DNA from: Paroedura picta
Taxonomy: Eukaryota; Chordata; Lepidosauria; Squamata; Gekkonidae
Length of the DNA stretch: 64,000 nt
Direction of reading: 5' to 3'
NCBI RefSeq assembly: GCF_049243985.1
Contig: NC_135372.1
Location: 72,999,818 to 73,063,817 of the forward strand
A model generated the notes under the pieces. That model made no database searches and had not been told where the DNA came from. It was given only the letters and a program-made list of their open reading frames with translations. Positions 23,340 to 33,649 of the stretch are shown here, piece after piece (the stretch's first letter is position 1; every line of letters begins with the position of its first letter). A program made the position numbers and the translations under genes.

Positions 23340-23990
23340 TATACTAGTAATTAAGCCCGCTGCAGGCTGAATGCAGCAGGCGCTAGCGGGCCGAGGGAGT
23401 CACGCGGGTTGTGGCGGGACAGGGCCGGGAGGGAAGGGGCGGCTCGTCCAGTGTCCACCCTCCCCGCGGCGCCGCATACGGTACCGTTCGCAGCAGAGGC
23501 GACGGAGCAGGCGAGGGTGCGGCTCTCGAGGCTTTGGGGCCGGCGGAGATGCTGCAAGGCTCCGCGGGGGGAGCAGGGCGGTCGCAGGGTGCGGCAGCGT
23601 GCACAGTGAGGGAGGTTAGCGGGCTGGGCCTGTGGGCTGTGGCGAGGTGTTCGTCATGCGGGCGGCTGGAGGCCGGGCAAGGACGACGGCGGGCGGCCCT
23701 GAGTGTTCGGGCGGGGACGCAGCAACTGCGCAGCTGGAAGGTCAAGGTGGTAATGGCGGTGGCGTGGCGCAATCGGACAAGGTGGAAGGTGGAAGGATCA
23801 GTCCCGCGCCAACGGACCAATTGCGAGCTGCTCTTCGCGCCTGCCGATTGGGCCCTCCGATTGTCAGTCTGGAGGAAGGGGCCTATGGGCACCCTTCCTC
23901 ATCACGGACAGGGCCCGCCTTGGGTGCCCTTAGCGAATTATTTAATCCGCTCCGCTTGGAGCGGGTTAAAGATTTTATTAATAGTGACTT
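23340..23990 (+). mobile_element. GC-rich multi-hairpin element, copy 1 (family unknown)
   Basis: Begins ATACTAGTAATTAAGCCC. A terminal hairpin follows (23355-23364 with 23372-23381, one mismatch), then GCTAGCGGG. The body is about 550 bp, very CpG-rich. The 3' part shares CGCCTGCCGATTGG.CCCTC and GAGGAAGGG...CCCTTCCTCATC with copy 2. It ends in a 13-bp hairpin (23941-23953 with 23958-23970, one G-T pair). The overlapping GC-rich frames on both strands show no family similarity and are not genes. It may be a non-autonomous transposon of unknown class; the right limit after the last hairpin is approximate. Confidence 0.65.
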
Positions 23991-24239
23991 AAAAACTACA
24001 ATGAAGGCCTGGTCTGTTAATCTAATTTTAGCCTTTTTCATGTGCTTTTATGCCCCAGCTCCTTTAATTGTGTTGCCTTGTTTTATTGTTATGGCTTTTT
24101 ATTGACCTGTTTTTTTTTATCTATTCTACTGTATCTACTTTATTCACTGGCTAAATTATGTGGTTTGTTTTACTACCTTATTTTATTGTGTTTATTGGTC
24201 TTATTTTATTGTTGTGAAACACCTTCAAGTATTATTACT

Positions 24240-24955
24240 AGTAGATTTCTAAACCACCCCTCCATAATAGGTTCAGGGCAGTAAATATCATTTTAAAAGT
24301 CTCCATAAATATAAACGCTAATAAAATTATAAAAACAGTAAAAACCATAAAACTACACTCCTGAATGCCCCAGTTGTCTTGCCTCTTGGCCTTGTTCTTA
24401 TCCCTGTGTCTTTAGGTCATCTATATTGATGCTCTGGAGGGGGAAATGGATCTTATTTGTTTGTCCTGCCCCAACCATATGCCCTGGTAGAATAGAGGCG
24501 GAACTTTGGTTGTTCCATTAAGGCCCAGATGTCCACAGGCAGTGTATTCCACATTTCTGGGCTGGGAACAGGACTGAAAAGGCCCTGGTCCTGATGAAGG
24601 CCAGGTGCATTTCTTTGGGTCCAGGGACCATCAATATATTAGCAACTGATGACCTTAGTGTTCTTCTGGAGGTATATTGAAAGAAGTACTCCCTCAGATA
24701 TGCAAGATCCAGACTGAGCAAGGCCTTAAAGATAAAACCAATACCTTGAACTTGATCTGGAATTCAACTCTATTGCACTTATTGGAAAACAGGTCTTATA
24801 TGGGCCCTGTAGAGTATCTTAGTGAGGACCCAAGCAGGTGCATTATGCACCAGTTACCATTTCCAGGTCAAGGCCAAGAGTTGACATGCATAGAGCAAGT
24901 TGTAGTAATCTAACCTAGAGGTGGCTGTTGCATATATCCCTGTAGCTAGGTTTTC
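24240..24955 (-). mobile_element. L2 LINE 3' portion
   Basis: The minus strand encodes the end of L2 ORF2: near 24900 a block like RLDYYNLLYA, then the RAHIRPVF region, then RTLRSSVANILMVPGPKEMH and LAFIRTRAFSVLFPAQ near 24560-24640, matching RRALHSAGENLLVVPGPKEA of the copy at 30.6 kb. Frame breaks and divergence mark it as old. The 3' UTR-like AT-rich end lies at 24240-24360. A perfectly centred palindrome begins 24 bp past its 5' end. Confidence 0.8.
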
Positions 24956-24978
24956 CGGGGTTAGATAGGGCGTTAGTA

Positions 24979-25032
24979 GCTTCACCTGGTGCAGATGGTA
25001 GAAAGCTTTCTACCATCTGTGCCAGGTGAAGC
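24979..25032. repeat. 54-bp loop-less palindrome at a truncated L2 end
   Basis: Two 27-bp arms meet at GAAAGCTTTC with no spacer; only two or three positions fail to pair (TGCACC against TGTGCC). It sits where the L2 fragment ends, so it may be a snap-back made during 5'-truncated insertion or repair. Confidence 0.8.
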
Positions 25033-25056
25033 AATCTGTGCCTCCATTGAAAGGGT

Positions 25057-25561
25057 AGTAATTAAACCAAAGGACACTGGGATATCTATATGGTAATACA
25101 AGAGTGCTGAATCTGGTGTAGCAAGTAGATAGACAAGGAGTCTTCAATCTTCAAAAATTATTTCTTTAATTAGCAGTATTCTTTAATGACTCCCAATGTG
25201 TTTCACTAAATAGTACTTTCTCAAGGAATTCCAAAATCTTTAAACCGAAAATGTACAAAACAATAGTAATAAAGTGTAAAATAATATTTTTATTGAAAAA
25301 ATAATTAAGCCATATCATGAATACATACTGAAAATCAATACAATAGAATATTCAATTCTAGTAGAATAGTTCTGCAGCCAACTACTGTAAAGACAAACAA
25401 ATATTTTAGGAAAAAATATAGCAGTAAAAATCAAGAGACTACAACATTTTAACATCCAATCTGGTCCTAATAGAAACTTACAAGGCTATTGAAAAACAAC
25501 TCCAAAAGCAGCTATGCAAAACTTGCTCATAGGTGTCCCAGTGACCTTTGGTTTAATTACT
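25057..25561. mobile_element. Possible TIR element of about 505 bp, unknown family
   Basis: AGTAATTAAACCAAAGG.CACTGGGA at 25057-25082 is repeated in inverse orientation at 25533-25561 with few mismatches. The AT-rich interior includes AATGACTCCCAATGTGTTTC followed by TTCTCAAGGAATTCC, a motif combination seen in several vertebrate transposons. No coding frame and no clear target duplication. Confidence 0.5.
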
Positions 25562-26081
25562 ATTCTGTATGTTCTCTGGGCCCCACCCTTCTGTTTCTGT
25601 AATTCCTTTGTAGGAATGGCATCAAAGATCACCCCCATGTTTCTGGCAGAGGTCTAGGTGGCATACAAATTTCCTATATAAAAAGCCAACTGGCAAAATG
25701 TGTTTTTTATTTATTTAGAAAATTTATATACTGCCTCTTCGAAATACCTGCATGAGGCAGTTGGTGATTATGGAGTGTCCCACAGGCTTTTGTGCATACC
25801 TCTACTCTTTTGTACAAAGATTGGTTTGCTAGAACAGAAATGTATCATGGGGTCTAGATACAACAGGCTATGGTTATTCCTCTCTAAACTATGGCTACAA
25901 ATTATGACTTAAAGGCTTGCAGCAGCTGTACATTGCCTGAATAAGATATAGCAGCAAATAGGGAAAGGGAAGAGGGAGTCCAAGAGGGGAGGAGAAAGTC
26001 TATGACCCTATGGGGTACTTCTGATCACTGAACATTATGTCTCAGTTGATATACTACTAAAGTGGAAGACATAGCATATAA

Positions 26082-27050
26082 TGATAGAGTTGGAAGGGAC
26101 ATCCAGGGTCATCTAGTGCAACCCCCTGCAGAATACAGGATATTCACAACTATCTGCCTCTCCCACAGTGACCCCAATTTTACCCCAAACCACAATTCCT
26201 GGCCATAGGAGTCCTGGAGGAAATTTGCATCTTGACCCCAAAGTGGCATTCGGCATTTCCCTGGGCATGCAAGAAAGGTCCACAAGAGCCAGGCACTGAC
26301 ACAGTCCTTTCTACCCACCCACTTATAATATGCCTACATTCACATAATCAACATTTCTGACAAATGGCTACTTAGCCTTTGCTTAAAAATTTCCAAAGAA
26401 GGAAAATCTTCCAAGGAAGCCTGTTCCACTGAGGAATTGCTCTGTCAAGAACTTCTTCCAGATGTTTAGCTGAGTTTTTAAAAATTAATTTCATCCCACT
26501 GGTTTTGGTCTGACCCTCTAGGCAACTCTGCTCCATCCTATGTGACAGCCCTTCAAGTATTTGAAGATGGCTATCATATCACCTCTTAGTTGTCTTCTCT
26601 CTAGGCTAAACAGACCAAGCTCCCTCAACCTTTTCTCATAAGTCTTGATCTCCAAAACCCTCACCATTTTCATTGCCTTTCTCTGGACACGCTCCAGTTT
26701 GTCTACATCCTTATTCAATTGTGGTGCCCCAAACCGAACACAGTACTCTTAAGTGAAGTCTAATCAGAGCAGAGTAAAGCGTGATCTGGTCATACAGAGC
26801 TTTTGATACAGCTCAAAATTTCATTTGTCTTTTTAGCCACTGAATCACACTGCTGAGACACACAGTGCATGATCTATTAAGACCCCTAGATCCTTTTTAC
26901 GCATACTACTGAAAAGACATGTGTCTCCCATCCTATAGTGATGCATTTGATTTTTCCTACCTAAATGTAGAACTTTATCAGCATTGAAATTCATTTTAGC
27001 CCAGTTTTCCAGCCTGTCAGTATCATCCTATATCCTGATTCTGTCTTCTG
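26082..27050 (-). mobile_element. CR1 LINE, ORF2 3' part and 3' UTR
   Basis: The minus strand reads as CR1 ORF2 ([20 protein letters not shown], then [20 protein letters not shown], ending near 26400) followed by the CR1 3' UTR. The copy ends at 26082 in ATGATAGAGTTGGAAGGGAC read from the left, the usual CR1 3' terminus next to the octamer. 5' truncated near 27050, with several breaks; moderately old. Confidence 0.85.
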
Positions 27051-27892
27051 CTGTCTTTGCATTTTATGTTCCAATCAAGATATCCAGTAATAGGATATAT
27101 GTCTTTATTCCCTTACATTTCATTTTTAGTAACAGCTGTTCACTTGTCCAAGTCCATTTATAAAAGGATACAAGGTGAGAGTGTCTGTTGGGCAAACTCA
27201 AAGTTTGATTTGGAGCCAGGAGACCAGAAAGAGAGGAATGCTGAAGGTCAAAGTAGAATGTTCTGCAAGAACCAGAAGACATTACAAAATTAAGTTTAAG
27301 CATTTGTTCCTCTTCTTTTTATTTTCTAGATCTTTATTCTTTATGTGGGACAGTATCTATCTACAGATTATTGTTTACAAGTGGTGGTTAGAGTAGTCAA
27401 ACAAAAACAACATGTCAGCTAAGACCACAGATTAGTAACCATTTACAGCAGGTTTACTAATGAGCAAGCATTTTTATAAGGGCTGCTTCAGGCTATATGT
27501 AGAAGTTGTGTTCATGGCAGTTGTACAGATGTACAGCAGATGTGCATTTTTAAACCTTCTAGGATACACCCTTGGAACCCTGATCAGTTATGACTCCCTG
27601 ATATGTGTCTTCAGATGTTCAGGGGTCTCTGCTTGTCTTTCACCCTTCCTTACCAGTGGAGAGTAGGTATACCTACAGTAAATGTGATTGCATATGAAGA
27701 GTTAAAATATTTATCCTGATAAATATATACCAATATTGGAATCTTCATTTATAGCTTTAATTAGTTTATTTTGTATGCCAATCAAGGTTTATTGTATTTT
27801 GTGTGTGTGTGTGTGTGTGTACGTGCAAGCATTTAGAAATACAAATCTTCCTTTGCATTTTGGTCTCCTTTTTCTTGCACATTATCCCCCCT
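27051..27892. other. GNG12 intron 1 with a (GT)n tract
   Basis: AT-rich intron. A GT dinucleotide run lies at 27801-27820. No exon is seen. Confidence 0.5.
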
Positions 27893-28108
27893 CCTTTTTT
27901 TTTGCCATCAAGTCATAGCTGATCTATGGAATGGGCCCATAGGAAGAAGAGATATTCAGTGGTGGTTTGCCATTGGCTCCCTCTGCCTCATAACCCTGGT
28001 ATTCCTTGAAGGTCTCTCAGCCAAATACTAGCAAGTGGCCAGCCCTGTTTAGCTTCTGAGAGCGGATGAGATCACGCTAGCCTGAACTATTCAGGTCACC
28101 CATACATC
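27893..28108 (-). mobile_element. 5S-rRNA-derived SINE
   Basis: Read on the minus strand, the head closely resembles 5S rRNA: GATCTCATCCGCTCTCAGAA, GCTAAACAGGGCTGGCCA, CTAGTATTTGGCTGAGAGAC and AAGGAATACCAGGG match the 5S phrases GATCTCGTCTGATCTCGGAA, GCTAAGCAGGGTCGGGC, TTAGTACTTGGATGGGAGAC and GGGAATACCGGG in order. These include the internal control region of an RNA polymerase III type 1 promoter. A non-5S body and a poly-A tail follow (seen as T-run at 27893-27902). It is a retroposed repeat, not a functional 5S gene. Confidence 0.85.
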
Positions 28109-28770
28109 CAACTATTATCCATACGGGTATTTAATTTAACAAACAGATGAGGAAGAATGATAAGCCAGAAAGGGAAAGAGAGTTTGTAGATTAATTTTTT
28201 ACCAGAGGTTTCCTGTGGAAAATGAGTCACTACATCGCTCCTTACAATGGATAGGTTTGCTGCCTGTTTGGTGGAGTCCTGTACAAAGATCAGTTCGAGG
28301 ATGCTTACTGTGCATTGTGTAATCTTTTGATTGGTGTGATCACCTCCTTCCTGGGCAAGTGCTGAGTTAAAACACATGAAGGAGAAGTCTACCTCATAAG
28401 GTTCAGTACTGGTTCATGCAAGTGTTTATTTCATCAAAGAACCAGGGAACATTCTGATTTCCTGAATATGTTTTATTTTCAGATTGAAGCAAATGCTCTT
28501 AAGTTAGTGAGAGTGTATAGTTTTTACAGTGCTGGGAAGAATGTGTCATATTTAGACAATATTTTTTTAGAGAAAGAATCTCTTGCTCAGAGTCTGCTTT
28601 CATCAGCTCGCAATTTCAGCATTGAATAAGCCTGAGACAATCATAATATACTGAGTAATGGAAGGCCAAGAAATGGCATGCAGATTGCCTTATATGGAAA
28701 GGCTAATGCTTGAATCATGAAAAGAATAATACAGTGATAGGACCTGCTATCTTCAATTGGATTTAATTCA

Positions 28771-28885
28771 GGCAAAGTTGAATAGAAGAAGAAGAAAAAA
28801 AAAGTTGGTTCTTATATGCCGCTTTTCCCTACCCGAAGGAGGCTCAAAGCGGCTTACAGTCGCCTTCCCATTCCTCTCCTTTTAC
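28771..28885 (-). mobile_element. tRNA-derived squamate SINE, 3' fragment
   Basis: Contains GTTGGTTCTTATATGCCGCT and GGAGGCTCAAAGCGGCTTAC, the 3' body of the SINE at 9432-9696, but no tRNA head, so it is 5' truncated. ATTTAATTCA occurs at 28761-28770 and 28886-28895 and may be the target duplication. An extra 24 bp lies between the left repeat and the SINE tail. Confidence 0.8.
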
Positions 28886-28942
28886 ATTTAATTCATTTAA
28901 AGTAAGAGCAAACTAAACATCTTTCTGAGTTATTTTATACTA

Positions 28943-29640
28943 TTACTAGTAAAAAAGCCCATTGTATCCAGAAGACAATGGGCGCTAGCAGGCAGGGACC
29001 AGAGCGAGGGGCAGGCGAGGGACAGAGCAAGGGACAGGCTACCTGAAAGAGGAGGCGGGTGGCGTCTCCTCGGCGTCTCCTGGTTTTTGGTGGGGAGTCC
29101 CAGGCGTGGTGCGCTGGGCTGCGGCGGATCCTGTGCGTTTATTTGATCTTCTGCGGCTGGGGGTGGGTGGGTTCTTTCCGCTGCTTCCAGGAGGCCACGG
29201 CCGCGGATCAGGCCGCGCCCGGCCGCGTCCGCGGGGCCGCGCCCGGCCGCGCCCGCGGGGCCGCGCCCGGCCGCGCCCGCGGATCGGGCCGCACCCGCGA
29301 GCCGCGCCCGCGGATCGGGCCGCGTGGGCGCGGCCCGGCCGTGGTTCCCTCTCGGCGGCTGGAGTCTCGGCGGCTGGAGTCTTGCCGGGGGCTCCCTCAG
29401 GGGCCGGCCTGACGCGTCAGGCCGGGAGCAACTGCGAGCCGCGCTATGCGCGGCTCGCAGTTACTGAGGCTGGGAATCAGAGGGACCAATCGGCAGGCGC
29501 TTCGCGCCTGCCGATTGGTCCCTCTGATTGTCTGTCATGAGGAAGGGTCCAATCCGGACCCTTCCTCATCCCGGACACATCCCGCCCCAGAACCCCTTAC
29601 TATTTTATTTAGTCCGTGGCGCCCGCGGCGCCACGGGCGG
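28943..29640 (+). mobile_element. GC-rich multi-hairpin element, copy 2 (family unknown)
   Basis: Starts with the palindrome TTACTAGTAA, then AAAAGCCC. It holds hairpins with these arms: 28957-28965/28975-28983 (9 bp, perfect), 29406-29423 (18-bp palindrome), 29430-29444/29448-29462 (15 bp, perfect), 29475-29500/29504-29529 (26 bp, perfect, loop TTC), 29537-29550/29556-29569 (14 bp, perfect) and 29614-29623/29627-29636 (10 bp, perfect). A GC-rich 24-bp tandem repeat (GGCCGCGCCCG units) fills 29200-29300. No credible protein. The perfect stems suggest a young copy or active conversion between arms. Copy 1 is at 23340-23990. Confidence 0.7.
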
Positions 29641-30570
29641 TGTACAGATGAACATGCTTAGCTTTGTTGGGCTTATACCTTGGGCTTTTGCCTTTGTGAC
29701 AAGATGCTTGAAGTCCTGTCTGCGGTTGTTAAATCCCATTGAAGAGAGCATGTCATATGGCAAAATCCCAAATTGTAACCCAAACAAAATGAGGCTCCAA
29801 AAGACAGTATCCATCTCATTCATGCACACAAACACAATTTGTATTCATGAAATTACTAAAATGTCATAGTTTCATTATGTCTATAGAGAATTGTTGCTGT
29901 CATACTCATAGACTCCATAGCTTCTGAAAGTATATAGTGGATGCATGGTATATGAACAGGTAGAGAAACATTACAGTTGCCTTACCTTCTAGTAGCACTA
30001 GCTTGCTGAAATAAATGTTAGTTGGTTACTTGAACATCATCAAAGTATAAAGAAGAGGTTCCAAGTTAGATTAGGGAGAAGAGCACACATCTTCTAGTTC
30101 CCCGTCATCGTCCATTGAACCCCAACAGTCATGAAGTTGGATCTGGATTTTTACTGTAATAGTGTAGTCACTGGATATTGTCAGTTAATCAGAGCAAAGG
30201 AACAGCTGAAATCTAGTCTAGTTTGGAAGAAATAACATGAGTTAATGATTATTTTTCGTATTTATATTTTGTTAGCATTAACTTTCTAGTTATTAATTTA
30301 AAACGGTTGCATGAATTTGACTTGTGCGGTTACAGGGAACAGCAGATTATCCTTACAGCAATATAGAGACTGAAATATCTTGTCTATTATCTACTATTAC
30401 CATAATGCAGAGACTCCATGATTTTAAAGGCTGTGGGCATGTTTGGAAGGTGGGTGTGATTATAAAACGGCTGTTGCAGGAGGTGAAACCAACTACAAAA
30501 TGTGAAGGAGTGAAATTATGCATAACTTGGATAGTAATTCTTCAACATTTCAGGCAGAAACTTTGTTTAA
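29641..30570. other. GNG12 intron 1, no gene seen
   Basis: Unremarkable AT-rich intron between the hairpin element and the L2 copy. No exon is seen. Confidence 0.5.
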
Positions 30571-30574
30571 CAGG

Positions 30575-33500
30575 ATGATCTTGTGCTGTGCAGGGGAACG
30601 ACATTGGTCTTGTGCAACGCAAGGTCGATCAAGAACAAGGCTGTGACTCTGCAACACTTCTTTTCGGAGTCAAAGGCTGACCTTGCGTGCATAACGGAGA
30701 CCTGGCTGAGAGATGGAGAGGAGGTGGCCTTGAGAGAACTGGCCCCAGCAGGATACTCTGTTCTTCACCAGTCCCGGACCCACAAGAGAGGAGGGGGGGT
30801 TGGCAATCTTGGTCCGGAAGGCTCTCTCCTACAGGGCTCTCCCGGGGCCAGAAATCGGTGAGGTGGAGTGTGTCGGTATTGAGTTGTGCTCGGTCGAGAG
30901 CTTGGCTATCTGGCTAGTTTATCGTCCGCCCAATGCTCCGCCAGATGCCCTGCCCCGCCTGCTGGAGGCGGCGGCCGCCTGGGCGTTGCAGTTTCCCAGG
31001 CTTCTAATCCTGGGTGACTTCAACGTCCACGCGGACGCGCCCTCTTCAGGACTTGGCGGGGACCTGGTGTCATCCATGGTGACACTGGGGTTCTCGTAAT
31101 TTGTTGCTGGGCCCACCCATTACGCCGGCCACACACTCGACTTGATTTTTGGCTCCGGGATAGAGGTGGATCTGGATACAGCTTTGGCTGTGCCGTGGTC
31201 AGACCACTATGCCCTGTGGGCCCGGCTCGAGATGCCACCCCCTCCCCAGTTGGGCGGCGGGCGTATTTTTGCCCGCCCGCGGAGACTCATGGATCCGCTC
31301 GGTTTCCAGAATGCTCTGCGGGACCCGATGCCTCCTGGCGACTCACTTGCAGCCATGGTGGGGGACTGGCAGTCCCGCCTGACGGCCGCCATAGATGAGA
31401 TCGCTCCTAAACGTCCTCTCTGCCCTCGACTCAAACGGGCCCCCTGGTACACGGGGGTGCTCCAGGAGAAGAAAAGGGAAGTGAGACGACTGGAGCGAGT
31501 GTGGCGGAAGACTCGTGACGAGGCTACAAGAACATCTTATCGCACGCTTATGAGGGCGTATGAGATGGTGGTGAAAGTGGCTAAATGTGAGTTTTTTGCC
31601 ACGGAAATCGCGTCCGCAAGTTCTCGCCCGGCCCAATTATTCAGGATAGTTAGATCACTTACCGCCCTTGAGGGGCGCCAAAACACTAGACAATTGGAAA
31701 TCGGCTGCGAGGCATTTGCGAGCTATTTTGCGGATAAAGTCTTGTCACTCCGCCGCGACCTTCCCGCCACAATTAATACAGTGAATGAACTGGAGACCTG
31801 TTGGCCGCCATTGGTAGTGAGGTTTGATGGCTTCAGGCGGCTCTCTTCCTCTGAAGTGGACAAGTTGCTAGGTTCGGTCAGGGTGACCACCTGCCCCCTC
31901 AACCCCTGTCCTTCTTGGCTCCTCAAGGGAGGTGGCCAGAAGATAGGAGGCCAGCTCAGAGACATCAACTCCTCCCTGAGTACGGGAGAGTTTCCTGAGC
32001 GGCTCAAGGAGGCGGTGGTCCGCCCTCTCCTGAAGAAACCATTGCTGGACTCGCTGGACCCTGTTAACTACCGCCCAGTGTCGCATTTAGCGTTCCTGGG
32101 CAAGGTGGTGGAGAGGGCGGCAGCGGATCAGCTCCTGGCATTCTTGGAGGAAACTTCAGCACTTGATCCATATCAGTCTGGCTTCCGCCCTGACCATGGG
32201 GTGGAGACGGTTTTGGTCGCTCTGCTGGATGACCTCCGTCACCAGCTGGATAGAGGCGGATCAGCCGTGTTGGTCCTTTTAGATCTATCGGCGGCCTTTG
32301 ACATCGTGGACCACGAACTGTTGGTCCATCGCCTGGCCGGTACGGGGATACGGGGCACAGCCTTGTGCTGGATACGCTCCTTCCTCCAGAACCGGTCCCA
32401 GAGGGTTGCGGTGGGGGAAGAGCTCTCGCGGCCCTATAGACTCCCTTGCGGGGTCCCTCAGGGTGCGGTCCTCTCCCCCACATTGTTTAACATCTTTATG
32501 CACCCTCTGGCCCAGCTGGTACGGAGCTTTGGGCTGGGTTGCCATCAGTACGCTGATGACACCCAGCTCTATCTCCTAATGGACGGTCACCCGAACTCCC
32601 CCCCGGAACCATTTGCCAGATGTTTGGAAGCGGTGACAGAATGGTTCGAGCAGAGTCGCCTGAAACTCAACCCCTCCAAGACGGAGGTCCTGTGGCTGGG
32701 GGGAAGGGGGCGTTAACAGGTAGCGCGTTTACCCACCCTAGCAGGGGTGCAACTTACCATCGTGCCCCAAGCTAGGAATTTGGGTGTGACCATTGATGCC
32801 TCCCTGACTATGGAGGCTCAGGTCAAGAGAGTAGTGGGCCAGGCATTTTTCTACCTTCGCCAGGCCCGGCTACTAGTGCCCTACCTGTCCCCTGACCACT
32901 TGGCCACAGTGATCCATGCGACAGTCACCTCCAGAATAGATTTCTGTAACTCGCTCTACGCAGGCCTACCCTTGTCCCTGATCCGGAAACTACAGCTGGT
33001 ACAAAATGCAGCTGCCAGGGTCCTCACTGGAACATCTTGGAGGGCCCACATCCAGCCGGTGCTGAGGCAGCTGCATTGGTTGCCAATTGCTGCCCGGATC
33101 CGGTTCAAGGTTTTGGTTTTAACCTTCAAGGCCATACGCGGGTTGGGACCCACATACCTGAGGGACCGCCTACCGTTCTATGCCCCCCGCAGGGCCTTAC
33201 ACTCTGCGGGTGAGAACCTGTTGGTCGTCCCTGGCCCGAAGGAAGCGCGCCTAGCCTCGACCAGGGCCAGGGCTTTTTCAGTCCTGGCCCCTACCTGGTG
33301 GAATGAGCTCCCGGGTGATCTGCGGGCCCTGCGGAATTTGTCAGCTTTCCGCAGGGCCTGTAAAACGGAGCTCTTCCACCAGGTCTATGGTTGAGGCTGG
33401 GGTCAGTGAATCAGGGACATCGCTCGCCCCCTAGGAGTTGGAGTGTACGCTACTCCCCTATCCTTTCCTCTTCATCTCTTAATAATTGGGGGAGGGACGG

Positions 33501-33624
33501 GATTTTTAGCCGCCATGTTAGTAGATTGATGTTTTAATTGGAATTTTAATGGGATTAGTTGTTGTGACCCGCCTCGAGCCTATCGGGAGAGGCGGGAAAT
33601 AAATCTAATAATAATAATAATAAC
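30575..33624 (+). mobile_element. L2 LINE, nearly complete ORF2 with 3' UTR and (TAA)n tail
   Basis: A CR1-superfamily L2 retrotransposon lacking ORF1. An apurinic endonuclease domain comes first: LCNARSIKNK near 30610, ITETWL near 30695, LGDFNVHAD near 31012-31036, and SDHYALW near 31199-31219. The reverse transcriptase follows: NYRPVSHLAFLGKVVERA near 32067-32120, a D-containing LLDLSAAFDIVDHELL block near 32277-32325, GVPQGAVLSPTLFNIF near 32450-32497, and the catalytic YADD at 32549-32560. The C-terminal domain ends ...RACKTELFHQVYG and stop at 33392-33394. Three breaks are visible: a frame slip in the G run at 30793-30799, a TAA at 31097-31099, and a TAA at 32714-32716. The TAA-repeat tail at 33605-33623 is intact. 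Few breaks make it the youngest L2 here. It is inactive as read. Confidence 0.95.
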
Positions 33625-33649
33625 AACTAGTTCAAACTGGCCCCACGCA

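Noticed and set aside
23411-24105. Overlapping GC-rich reading frames of up to 193 codons on both strands
   Set aside because: They lie inside the hairpin element; frames are open on several phases because of base composition, have no family similarity, and are not kept in copy 2.
27960-28108. Possible 5S rRNA gene on the minus strand
   Set aside because: Diverged from 5S rRNA and fused to a SINE body with a poly-A tail.
29059-29661. Arg/Pro/Gly-rich frames up to 144 codons
   Set aside because: Products of GGCCGCGCCCG tandem units and hairpin arms in the second copy of the same element; no conserved protein.
31142-32716. 524-codon reverse transcriptase frame as a possible host or domesticated gene
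   Set aside because: It is L2 ORF2, with L2 endonuclease upstream, L2 C-terminus downstream, and the TAA tail; three breaks show decay, not domestication.
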